Positions 40,701-49,461 of a stretch of DNA of 64,000 bases are shown here, piece after piece (positions within the stretch are counted from its first letter, which is position 1; each line of letters begins with the position of its first letter). The stretch spans positions 14,428,001 to 14,492,000 of the forward strand of contig NC_134368.1 of assembly GCF_035582795.1 (NCBI RefSeq), read 5' to 3'. The notes under the pieces were generated by a model that saw nothing but the letters and a program-made list of their open reading frames with translations, did no database searches and was not told where the DNA came from. The DNA is from Mycteria americana (taxonomy: Eukaryota > Chordata > Aves > Ciconiiformes > Ciconiidae). Position numbers and translations under genes: made by a program.

Positions 40701-43700
40701 GATGTGTGTGTGCTTAAGTGCCTTACTGAGTCAGAGCCAGGACATTCATTAATTTGCTGGATAATGCTGCAGGAGTAGGAGATGGGTGTTTCCAGGAAAT
40801 AAATTACTTAACATTCACATTGATGCTATAGCCTTAAACACAGCATATATAAGTAGAGACTGGAAGAAAAAGCACAGATCAGAAATATAGATATGTTGGC
40901 AAGAATACTTCAAGAATCACAGAATGGTGAAGGTTGGAAGGGACCTCTGGAGGTCATCTGGTCCAACCCCCCCTGCTCATGCAGGGCCACCTACAGCTGG
41001 TTGCCCAGGACTGTGTCCAGGTGGCTTTTGAGTATCTCCAAGGATGGAGACTCCACAACCTCTCTAGGCAACCTGTGCCAGTGCTTGGTCACCCTAAAAA
41101 AAAAAAAAAAAAAATGCAGACCTCTGGTCCTGTCACTGAGCACCATGGAAAAGAGCCTGGCTCCATCCTCTTTGCACCCTCCCTCCAGGTATTTATAAAC
41201 ATTGACAAGATCCCCCCTGAGCCTTCTCTTTGCCAGGCTGAACAGCCCCAGCTCTCTCAGCCTCTCCTCATAGGGAGAGATGTTCCAGTCCCTTCATCAT
41301 CTTTGCGGCCCTTTGTTGGGCTCTCTCCAGTCCGTCCCTGTCTCTCTTGTACTGGGTAGCCGAGAACTGGACACAGCGCTCCAGGTGTGGCCTCACCAGT
41401 GCTGAGTAGAGGGAAAGGATCACCTCCCTCCATCTGTTGGCAATGCTTTGTCTAATGCAGCCCAGGATGCCAGTAACCTTATTTGCGGGAAGGGCACATA
41501 GGCATGTGGTAGATAGGCTTGAGGTAAAACTGCCTTTCAAGATAATATTTGAGATGGACGTTATGCATCTCCCCTTCTCCAACAGAAATCATAGCTGATT
41601 TATTAAAAATTAAGTTACTTCTATTACAAATTTAAGTTTGTAGAATTTTGTGAGAGATATTTAAGTCACCAGTAAAGACGAGTGTTCTACATATTCAATA
41701 ATATTTATTGAGATAGCTTTCTGTACAGCAACGTGCTGGTCTTTTCTGTCCTCTTTTACGTCATTCAGAGTTACAGTCATCATCATAGTGGCACATAGTG
41801 ACTATTCAAAGTAACTGACTTCTTAATGTTCCAAGAAAGAAGTTGGAACAGCCCTTCCCAGAACATCTGTTCTAGTGCATATGTCCTCTCCTACAACCAG
41901 ACCACAACACACCATGCCTAAGAGACCAGATGCTTCACTCTTACTAGATCTATCAGCAACCTGAATGTTATTTATTGGTAAAGGCTCTAGTGATTCCAAG
42001 AAATATCTTCTCTGTCAGAGAGAAGTATTTCAAATATTTTGAAAATTGCTAAAGTGCCAGTTTTCTGTTTGAGACACTCTTTTCATATTTGTTTCCATAT
42101 GCACATATAAGGCTGTGAATTTGTACTCCTCTCTATTTGTACTTCTTTCTGAAGTCCTATTAAAATCCCTGTTTTTAAGTTCTGATGACCAGTGCTGCTG
42201 TGGGTGGAAGAAAAATTCTCAGCTTCTTTTCTTTTAAATTAGTTTTCAGTTCTAGAAACTATTACTACTATGACAAATGACATAAATCTAAAATAACAGT
42301 AGAAGAAAATACTGGATAAAGAAACATGATCTTATCAAACACATTTGCTGTCTAAATCCACTAAAATCGTGGTTGTTAGAGACTCCAGCATGACACAATG
42401 GCAATAGTAGCTCATTCTGCAGCATTAAATACTTGTGTATATTAAGATGGGGATGGAAAGGGCAATGACAGTAGCACCAGGCATTGAGCAGATTTTCATG
42501 GGAGGAGATTTAAAGTAATCAGGAATGAGTCACAACTGAAATTGAGAAATACATCAATGCTCGAAAGTCCTCTTTTATAGGGGCACAGACAAAAGCGTCT
42601 ATAATACAAAACTGCATAGGGATCTTTAGTAAATACACAGGCCTGTAAAGAGAACTAAGACAAAACTCAACATGATTTTAAAAGTCCAATATTTGTATGG
42701 AATAAGAAAAGCTCCAAATTAACTAGAGAAGAGTATCTGACAGAATCTCTGTGTAAAACACCACTAGATAGATAGCTTGTATTCATTTTCAGAATCTTGC
42801 ACAAATGTGGGCACCAACAACAGAAACCTGTTTTCTTCTTTCAAATCATATTATAACAAAGCCCAAGATAACTCCATACCATATTCCTAATATTGTTGCT
42901 ATTCTTTCCCTGTTGAAGCACACTAAGAAACTGGAGAATGAAGAAAGGAAGAAAACATACCTGTTAGCACTGATCCTAAATTAATAATCATGTAATTAAT
43001 GTTAGAAGTGTCAATTCTCCATCATCTCTGAATTCTTTTACAGGTGGACGAGATGACAAAGTTGGCAATGATACACTGAGGCATGTTAGAAATTAAGGTA
43101 TCAAAAAAATTCTCCTCCATCTGGAACGTGCCTCTTTGTTACTAAGAGCCCAGAAGGTTCCAACAGTCGATTCTGAATTAGATGTGAACAGTAGATGTGC
43201 TAACACAGCCACAATATTGGCCTGAACTATGTGCAGAGCTCAGCTGCATCTGATACATGCCATGTAGATATCCACACATTTAATAATTTTAAACTCTTGG
43301 ATAGCCTTATTACCTTCAATAGAGTGACTCATATTTAAGAATGTAAGGGCATGCATATAAGTAGTTTCAGAATCAAATGTCCAATTTTAAAGAAAGTTAA
43401 AGAGCAGTACTTTTGCTAGACCTCAAACACAAGACCTTCTTGCACAAGTCTTACATTACAAACTGAATTTAAAACCGGAACTCCGCAGCTGAATACAGGA
43501 GCCAGATATTTTTCTTTCTACCTTTTGCACGAGACATTTCTCTCATCCCATCAGTTTTCACAAATTTTGAAACTCAATAGGTTCACACTGAGGGGAAAAA
43601 AAAAAGTATCATTCTGCCTTTCAAAGTGTATCGTGATTCTTAATCCAACTTCTTATCTGCCTGCTAATCTTAACTTCTTTTCTGTCGCTCTGGTTTCATA

Positions 43701-44298
43701 TATCAGCTTATTATTCCCTCAGTCTACATTACAGTAGTATCTATTCATCCACATTAGAATTCATATTAAAGCTATAGTTAGCATGCAATCTAGCCAACTG
43801 AAGAAATTAAATTGAAACCTTAGTATTATGCTAAATTACATTTAGTTCTTCCTGCCAATTTTTCAAACAAACTTCTTTCCTATTGCTCTGGACACATAAC
43901 AAAGATTGGATGGGAAGACTCAAAACTATGCACAAAAGTGCAGAAGAAAAGTCGCTTCCACAACAACAGGTTAAAAGAAATTGGAGAAATCTATTTTCCT
44001 ACTTTACAGTGCCTCTTTAAACAGAGTTTAGAATACATATACACACAATAATCTCCCAATCTTTAACATAAGCCAATTTTGCATAAAAATTGCTTTCATA
44101 CTTACCATTTTTTTCAGCTTTCTCCCTGCTATGGGAGTAGCCAGGAACTGAAGAAGAAAAAGTTGCAGTATCTCCTGAAGATGGTCCAGATTTCTGATTG
44201 TTCTCACTATGGTCCACAGCAGCAGCGTTTAGCTGGGACCTTCCAAGATGCAGCTGGGGGTGAGAGGGACTTGAGGGGGGCTCAGGATCTGAATTCAT
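11925..44298 (-). CDS. WFS1: WFS1 (wolframin), complete spliced coding region, 7 coding exons
   Basis: Wolframin is a glycosylated multi-pass ER membrane protein involved in ER calcium and stress homeostasis; human loss causes Wolfram syndrome. I joined exons at 44106-44298, 25253-25335, 21092-21236, 20082-20252, 19355-19435, 15398-15543 and 11925-13733. This gives 2628 nt and 875 residues, and split codons close correctly at every junction. The N-terminus (residues 1-64) is low-complexity and rich in Pro, Ser and Asn. Residues about 66-140 are Sel1-like, with [11 protein letters not shown] then [17 protein letters not shown]. Residues about 313-638 hold nine to eleven hydrophobic segments. 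Residues about 640-855 are the lumenal domain, with conserved blocks such as [27 protein letters not shown] and CLNCM. The protein ends [13 protein letters not shown] plus a hydrophobic tail, a wolframin signature. The human protein has 890 residues from memory; most of the difference lies in exon 2. No frameshift or internal stop was seen. Confidence 0.97.
14323..14376. repeat. 27-bp tandem duplication, two near-identical copies
   Basis: The unit containing ttcttttaactccacaacag occurs at 14323 and again at 14350. Confidence 0.85.
14802..14836. repeat. (CA)11 microsatellite joined to a C13 run
   Basis: Alternating CA from 14802 runs directly into thirteen C residues (14824-14836). Likely length-polymorphic. 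Confidence 0.95.
15398..15543 (-). CDS. WFS1: WFS1 exon 7
   Basis: This 146-nt exon has acceptor ctcttag and donor CTGAAG|gtaaaa. It completes a Ser codon and encodes [20 protein letters not shown], then [20 protein letters not shown] and EELPLRLK. The acidic EEEDDE cluster just before the membrane block is characteristic of wolframin. It is one codon shorter than the human exon as I recall it. Confidence 0.95.
15544..19354 (-). other. WFS1: WFS1 intron 6
   Basis: This 3.8-kb AT-rich intron has only short homopolymers. I see no transposon, RNA gene or further exon in it. Confidence 0.88.
19355..19435 (-). CDS. WFS1: WFS1 exon 6
   Basis: This 81-nt exon is bounded by acceptor gcaccag and donor GAAT|gtgagt. 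It encodes [20 protein letters not shown] then RLVSSE, with split codons at both ends (Asp and Ser). It matches the basic linker that precedes the membrane-proximal acidic region of wolframin. The length equals the human exon as I recall it (c.632-712). It is too short to stand out as an open frame and was located by splice sites and homology. Confidence 0.93.
19436..20081 (-). other. WFS1: WFS1 intron 5
   Basis: This 646-nt intron separates two frame-neutral exons (5 and 6). Its donor is the weak gtttgt. Nothing else was recognised. Confidence 0.9.
20082..20252 (-). CDS. WFS1: WFS1 exon 5 (frame-neutral, weak splice sites)
   Basis: This 171-nt exon encodes [20 protein letters not shown] and [20 protein letters not shown], then a stretch ending [11 protein letters not shown]. 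These closely match cytosolic wolframin. It starts and ends in phase 1, so its removal would keep frame. Its acceptor reads cttgag (G at -3, disfavoured) and its donor reads GAAG|gtttgt (T at +3), both weaker than those of neighbouring exons. The lysine run NPKKKKQ is a conserved feature. Confidence 0.95.
20253..21091 (-). other. WFS1: WFS1 intron 4
   Basis: This 839-nt intron includes a plus-strand T15 run at 20606-20620. The plus-strand frame at 20638-20892 (84 codons) lies inside it, resembles nothing I know, and is not called. Confidence 0.9.
21092..21236 (-). CDS. WFS1: WFS1 exon 4
   Basis: This 145-nt exon lies between acceptor attctag and donor GAG|gtatgg. It encodes [20 protein letters not shown], then [20 protein letters not shown] and RRCLADRR. 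This is the best conserved part of the cytosolic domain and contains the Sel1-like repeat. The last base combines with exon 5 to restore a Gly codon. Confidence 0.96.
22340..22357. repeat. A18 homopolymer in intron 3
   Basis: A run of eighteen A. No transposon was recognised beside it. Confidence 0.95.
22686..22880. repeat. G/T low-complexity block with a G31 run
   Basis: About 195 bp made almost only of G and T on the plus strand, with G at 22758-22788 uninterrupted. Flanks have many TTTGGG, GGTTGG and TTTTTTGGGG blocks. The plus strand is a strong G-quadruplex candidate; WFS1 RNA carries the C-rich complement. Confidence 0.9.
25253..25335 (-). CDS. WFS1: WFS1 exon 3
   Basis: This 83-nt exon is flanked by acceptor tttatag and donor GAG|gtaact. 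It completes the codon split after exon 2 and encodes 27 further residues, including [19 protein letters not shown]. That matches the first Sel1-like helix pair of wolframin. The exon leaves phase 0, so exon 4 begins with a complete Val codon. Length and phase equal the human exon as I recall it. It is isolated by an 18.8-kb intron on its 5' side. Confidence 0.93.
32800..33345 (+). mobile_element. Ancient CR1-family LINE remnant (sense on plus)
   Basis: Degraded LINE sequence. Around 32833-32880 the translation resembles the reverse-transcriptase FADDTKLF region, reading as [10 protein letters not shown] here. Further on, blocks like gcaaaatggagaaggtaaac and tttaaaaagcaactggacaa follow the order of older amniote CR1 3' halves. 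There are many stops and indels. Boundaries are approximate and the remnant may begin earlier, near 31.6 kb. Confidence 0.45.
33606..33629. repeat. Perfect 11-bp inverted repeat with a 2-nt loop
   Basis: The arms attcatgattc and gaatcatgaat are separated by aa. It lies in WFS1 intron 2. Confidence 0.9.
37181..37205. repeat. C10A15 homopolymer junction in intron 2
   Basis: Ten C are followed directly by fifteen A, then a purine-rich tail. Confidence 0.95.
40913..41506 (-). mobile_element. CR1 LINE, 5'-truncated, minus orientation (intron 2)
   Basis: The 3' end begins at cagaatggtgaaggttggaa on the plus strand, the reverse complement of the CR1 tail. Minus-strand translation gives the ORF2 C-terminus: [20 protein letters not shown], then [15 protein letters not shown]. 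The copy is in the same orientation as WFS1. An A19 run (41096-41114) replaces roughly 70 bp of normal CR1 when compared with the copy at 48.7 kb. The 5' side ends near 41506 within the region encoding the ILGCIR block. Confidence 0.93.
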
Positions 44299-44303
44299 TT
44301 TAG
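44106..44303 (-). CDS. WFS1: WFS1 exon 2 (start codon exon)
   Basis: This exon follows acceptor tttgcag and opens with five untranslated bases (ctaaa) before ATG at 44298-44296. A-rich context with A at -3 suits initiation. It encodes 64 residues starting [15 protein letters not shown] plus one base of a split codon, and ends on donor G|gtaagt. The translation is hydrophilic and low-complexity, as expected of the cytosolic wolframin N-terminus, which is poorly conserved between vertebrates. My recollection is that the human exon 2 coding part is 232 nt against 193 nt here, so this exon carries most of the length difference. The start is chosen because it is the first ATG after the acceptor and the frame runs directly into exon 3. 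Confidence 0.9.
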
Positions 44304-46587
44304 CTGCAAAAGAAGAGAATAATGATTAGTTATCAGATAGTAGGGTTATAATGTAAAACCAGAGTAAAAATTTAAAATCTGAATATATTTATGTAATTAG
44401 TTGAACAAAAAGCCCAGAAAAGGGCAAGACTACTGATAGCAACTTCAAGATGTATTTATACATTCTTCAATAATTCCAAGCATGAGCAGCTATTGTTGAG
44501 TAAGACTTACCATATATAGCATTGTGCCAGAATTGTGACTGCCTTTTTTCCTAATTAAAGAAGAACTGATTTTCAAGTGTAGATGAACACTAAAATTAAT
44601 GAATCAATCCTGTAAATACTGCTTATAAATAGTTTCTTTGATTCTAATGTTCTACTCACACATGCAAAGACTAGCCCCTAACTTTTTACGGAACAGTGTG
44701 GACATGTCTACAATGACAGAAAAATTCACTTCATATCAAGCGCCTGGTTCACAGCCACCACCTAATCAGGCGACAGAGAAAGACAAGAAAGATACGAAGG
44801 CAAAGGAAGAGAAGGTGTAGAACTCTGCCACTGGAAATGAGGAGAGGGACACCACCAAAGATGCTCTTTATAAACATTTCCAATTGAAATACACATGATT
44901 CAAAATAAGCTGACTTTATTTACTACTAATCTAATATCCAGTTTCATAAAAAATAGTATTTATACAAAAAAACACCAAGGCAGGGAGGGAAAGGCCTTAC
45001 AACTCCTTACAAGAGAAGACCTTTTAACTTCCACTGTAAGCCCTCTTCTAAATGATGAGGGAATCTCTGTTCTACAGTAAAAAGTTCTTTAAATCAGTAA
45101 GCTTTCATAAAAGTGCTTACTAAAAGCTTAGCTTTTACAAGATAGGAAGTAGCGAGGTATGCATATATTACACCAGTATAACACATAGTAACTCTTGCTG
45201 CTTCAGAGCAACTTCCCCGAAGTTAAGCAATTCACTAGGAACACTGTAGAAGGTGTCTGGCTACAAACTATATTTTTAAATTCTGTATGTTCAGAATACT
45301 GACCTAAAGACGTCCTTGTAAAAATGAAAGTACTATAGCCAAAAGCAAAGATACAATACCTAACTCAGCCAGCAACTACTTCTACTTAGAGAACACTAAA
45401 ATCACAACAGGATGCTAAAAGTACCAGCAATATTACCATCATTAAAGATATTCTTTGCAATTTAGACAACTTGCTTGCCAACATTAAGCTTCCCTAAACC
45501 AGAAATTATTTTACTCATATAAGTAAATGTATTTCTGTATTATCTTTCTACATCAAGTTACAAATAAACCAACACAGTTCAGTTCAACCTTCAAAGAGTC
45601 CTAGGAAAACACAGAGATTAAAATACTTTCCCAGTAAACCACCATGAGTATTTTTAACCGTTATACAATCACAAAAGTTACTTTGCATCTGGTTTTAAAC
45701 TTGACCTTAGCGCTTTGAAAGAGAGACGAGTAAGAAGACACGCCGAGCTCCAGCCCTGCCGGCAGCGGCAGAGGATGCGTTGCACAGCGAGACTCCAGCT
45801 CTTTCGGGGCGGACCCCTTCCAGAAAGGGGAGCCGGGCAGCAAAGGCATCTCTCCAATACACATGCGATGCACAGGACAACACTTACCTCGGTGTTAGTT
45901 AGCTAGCAAAAAAATACTCCCGTCCCAAAAGTCACTCTGCACTTGTCCTATAAAGGACACCACCAAGCCCCCTACTGCAGGCTTAGACGTGAGCAGAAGC
46001 CAGCCCTTAGAGGTGATTTCAGGATTTTTTCTAAGAGTCCGGGAACGGGAGGCAGGATAAGACTTTCGGGGAGCCCGGCTTGTTTCGAAACCAGCCGGCG
46101 CTGCAGGAGAAGCCGGGGGCCACCCGCGGGCCCACGCCGCCCCGGAACGCCCGCCCGGCCGAGCCTCGCTGCCGGTGGTGACTCTGCAACTACTGCTCTC
46201 GGAGGGCGGGACGGGACGGGACGGGAGAGCCGAGCTTGCTCGGCCTCGTTCCCCGCGAGGCCGGAGGGTGCCCGGGCGGCGGCTGCCACCCCGGAAGGCC
46301 AGGAAGCTCCAGCGTGCAGCCGGAGCACAGCGGGGGGCGGGAGGGAGGCCAGCAGCTCGGGCCGTCCTGCCCGGGGTCCCCACCCCAGACGCTCACCGAG
46401 CCCGGCAGGACGAAATCACCAGCGTGGACTCCCAGCAGCAAGTTTCTTTGCGGCTCCGGAGACTGCTGGGCGCCAAGTGGGGCTCCGCCGGGCGCCCACA
46501 GCCCTACGGGGCGGCCCCGGCCCGCCCACCGCCCGCGGCCCCCTACCCTCCCCGCCGCGCTGAGGGGGCAGCGCCGCTGCCACTCAC
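44304..46587 (-). other. WFS1: WFS1 intron 1 (predicted, if exon 1 ends at 46588)
   Basis: The intron runs from the CpG island to the exon 2 acceptor. It contains an alternative strong donor at 45888 (GAG|gtaagtg) and another at 46397 (TCG|gtgagc), so its 5' end is uncertain. A plus-strand frame ending in a lysine-rich tail (44638-44820) lies inside and is unidentified. Confidence 0.55.
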
Positions 46588-46720
46588 CGCCCGCCGCTCC
46601 CCGGGGAGGCCTCTGCTACTGCCGGGCGGGGCCGGCGGGAGGAGGAGACGGAGGAGGAGGCGGAGGCAGGCGGAGGCGGGTTGCAGCGGGCCGGCTGGCC
46701 AGCGGTAGGGGAACTGGGCG
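46588..46720 (-). other. WFS1: WFS1 non-coding exon 1 (candidate)
   Basis: Within the CpG island the minus strand carries the consensus donor GCG|gtgagtgg with its last exon base at 46588. Upstream is very GC-rich, TATA-less sequence. Human WFS1 also has a non-coding first exon followed by the ATG exon. The 5' end is a guess; two other donors (46397, 45888) are possible. Confidence 0.4.
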
Positions 46721-46800
46721 CTGCTGGGGCGGCGGCGGCAGCGCGTCGCGTTCAGCTTCTTCCCGCGCTGCGGCAGCGACTGGGGCGGGCTTAGGTAGCT

Positions 46801-46813
46801 CCAAAATGGCAGC
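46801..46813 (+). promoter_or_regulatory. YY1-type motif (ccaaaatggcagc)
   Basis: The plus strand matches the AANATGGCGGC-type YY1 element with one difference. Such motifs usually lie just downstream of TATA-less start sites in the direction of transcription. On this strand the motif would suggest a divergent transcript opposite to WFS1. Confidence 0.4.
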
Positions 46814-47200
46814 GCGGGGTGTCGGGGGCGGCACCCGCCCTCAGGAGAGGGTCTGTGGGGCGGCCGCTGTGAGGCGGCTTCTGGCGGGCCGCGAGTGGGG
46901 GCGGCCTGGAAGCGGCGGAGCCGGGCCGTGGGCCCGCCGGGCAGCCCGCGCTGAGGGGTCGGCGAGTGTCGGGAGAGGCGCCTGACAGCTTCCCCCGGCA
47001 TCGGCCCCGAGTTGTCCCAGGTGCGGATAAAGCCCTTCTCCTCGAGTTGGGCCCGTAACTTGTCCTTCTGGGAACAGAAGGAAGGGCTTGGGCCAGCTCT
47101 GCCGAAGTGCCTCGTGTTAGCGACCATGGGGGGCGGCAGGGGTTGGTGCCCTGTCAGCCGGGGTGAGCGAAACCGGCTTCCCCCGAGCCTGAGAGGGGCC

Positions 47201-48677
47201 ACCTTCTCCCTCACGCAGTGTTCCTCCGTAGAGAGCAAAAGGAGTGAAAAGAAGGGGAAAAAAGGTGGTAACAGAGTAAATAATTATTCCTAAATGTCCT
47301 CTTAAGGTACTACTACATACAGCTGTACTTCTGCCGCATATGTGGAAAGCTCCTGGGCTGGTAGTGAGCTGTAAACTTACCTGCAAGTGTTGCTCTTGTA
47401 TTGGTAGTAAACTTAATTCTTTTTAGAAATAATACATTACTTTTCCTTTTTTAGCTACTTTAAAATAAATAAATCAATCAAGGTCCCTACACGGTAGTGT
47501 CAATAGCTTCTAATTAAAAAAAGAACAACCTCACAAACTCAAAATAGGAGATTAAATTTAAATTTCAGCCATTCATGTGAGTAATTTAGTCACTTAGGTT
47601 GATTTTCACAAGTTCCAAGTTTGCAGCAGATCATGGGGAGCTGTGATACGTTTCATTTTTAAGGTGTCTGTTAGATCCCAGTTGTTGATGTCACTGCATG
47701 TTGTTTTTTTTAATCCCTGAACAAAAACGTGGTCCCAGCATCCTTGCTATTTCCTTGCCTTGGAAGTCATAACAAAATTCTTTTACCTAAAATAAGTTTC
47801 AACAAACATGAAGTTAAGCGTCTGTTTACTTCAAATTAAAATAAATTTTGGAGAAAACCAGTTATTTCTAGGAGGATCATTTACAGTCTGAGTCTAATAC
47901 GGTTTTACCAGGGACATATAATGCCTGCCCTGTTCAGTTGTTTCTTTAGACTGACAGTATGACTTCACTCAGATATGACAAACTTCTACTGCTGCAATCT
48001 GCTTGCCCTGCTATTCACATTTGCTTCAAGATATTATTCTATACAATTGATTTGATATTTAGTGGGTGTGCTTAACGGATGTAACTTGCTTAGGGAACAG
48101 GTGGAAATGAGGGTGGTAGTTGGAAAAGTAACTGAAAAGGAAGTGCAAAATGAAACCTCCCCTGCTGCTTGTGCCTGCTCCTTTCCAACACAAGGCACAG
48201 TCACACATGGCATAAGCCATTCCAGAGGAGCTCAGTTCAAGGTTAAAACTGCCATACTGACTGCTAACCTGCTTAACAGTGAGACTTGATGTAAAATATA
48301 TTCTGTGGTTGCTTATGGCCGATCTAACATTGAAGATGCACATTAGTGCCTTTGCTGAACTTGATCAGGTCCTTACTTAAGAAAAGGCCAACTAAACCTT
48401 TGTAGTAAATGAATTGTCACACACACCTTATGTACTCACGTACACGTTATATAAATACATATAAATACATTACTGAGAGTAAACCGAGCTCTAACATGAT
48501 GGCAGCTTCCATTATCAACTCCACTAATTTCACTTTGTCTTACGCTTTACCACAAATGATTAGTTGCCATTTGGCATTATCACAGTTGCCAATTGTTACA
48601 GCTACAGAGAAGAAACATGGGAGGACTGTAATAACGTGTCGCAACACCTTTTCTAATTTCAGTTATGTACTACGACT
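47201..48677. other. Upstream flank between CpG island and CR1: no gene recognised
   Basis: AT-rich unique sequence with a few short frames and no recognised element. Confidence 0.75.
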
Positions 48678-49461
48678 CATAGAATCAATAGAATGGTGGA
48701 GGTTGGAAGGGACCTCTGGAGGTCATCTGGTCCAACCCCCCCTGCTCATGCAGGGCCACCTACAGCTGGTTGCCCAGGACCGTGTCCAGACAGCTGTTGA
48801 GTATATCTAAGGATGGGGACTCCACGACCTCTCTGGGCAACCTGTGCCAGTGCTTGGTCACCCTCACAGTAAAAAAGCTTTTCCTAATGTTCAGATGGAG
48901 CCTCCTGTGTTTCAGTTTGTGCCCATTGCCTCTGGTCCTGTCACAGGGCACCACGGTAAAGAGCCTGGCTCCATCCTCTTTGCACCCTCCCTCCAGGTAT
49001 TTATAAACATTGATAAGATCCCCCCTGAGCCTTCTCTTCGCCAGGCTGAACAGCCCCAGCTCTCTCAGCCTTTCCTCATAGGGAGAGATGTTCCAGTCCC
49101 TTCATCATCTTTGCAGCCCTTTGTTGGGCTCTCTCCAGTCTGTCCCTGTCTCTCTTGTACTGGGTAGATGAGAACTGGACACAGCGCTCCAGGTGTGGCC
49201 TCACCAGTGCTGAGTAAAGGGAAAGGATCACCTCCCTCACCTGCTGGCAGTACTCCTAATGTAGCCAAGGATACCAGTAGCCTTTGCTGCAAGGGGACGT
49301 TGCTGGCTCATGTTCAACTTGGTGTTCTCCAGGACCCCCAGGTCATTTTCTGCCAAGCTGCTTTCCAGCTGGGTGGCCCCCAGCACAGAGGGTTGTTCCT
49401 CCCCAGGTGCAGGACTTTGCACTTCCCCTTGTTGAACTGCATGAGGTTCCTGTCAGCCCAG
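48678..49461 (-). mobile_element. CR1 LINE, 5'-truncated, minus orientation (upstream of WFS1)
   Basis: It begins with the tail complement (catagaatcaatagaatggt) and shares long nearly identical blocks with the 40.9-kb copy. Minus-strand translation shows [20 protein letters not shown] and [18 protein letters not shown], then upstream LNMSQQ and ATGILGYIR, all from the ORF2 C-terminal region. Frameshifts and stops make it inactive. It ends at a short A tract near 49465. Confidence 0.94.

Larger units (their letters stand above)
25336..44105 (-). other. WFS1: WFS1 intron 2 (18.8 kb)
   Basis: This is the largest intron. It holds an ancient plus-oriented CR1 remnant (about 32.80-33.35 kb), a younger minus-oriented CR1 copy (40913-41506), a perfect 11-bp inverted repeat (33606-33629) and a C10A15 tract (37181-37205). 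Apart from these I see AT-rich unique sequence with no recognisable gene. Confidence 0.9.
46050..47200. promoter_or_regulatory. CpG island promoter of WFS1
   Basis: About 1.1 kb of dense CpG sits at the 5' end of WFS1, against AT-rich surroundings. It is TATA-less, with GC boxes such as tggggcgggc at 46781-46790. It is the only large island in the window, which fits a broadly expressed gene. Long overlapping open frames here reflect GC richness, not genes. Confidence 0.85.

Noticed and set aside
40893..41359. Plus-strand frames in the 40.9-kb CR1
   Set aside because: They are antisense of the CR1 ORF2 C-terminal region, as the minus-strand translation shows; the same applies at 48.8-49.5 kb.
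45984..45994. agacgtgagc as an unfolded-protein-response element in the WFS1 5' region
   Set aside because: It is a partial match only; no CCAAT-N9-CCACG partner was seen in the island.
46543..47238. Long minus-strand frame (231 codons) across the CpG island, with several overlapping frames on both strands
   Set aside because: The composition is mostly Pro, Arg, Gly and Ala, as expected of CG-rich DNA lacking stop codons; all frames are open here. Only the short stretch near 47000-47067 is kept as a finding.
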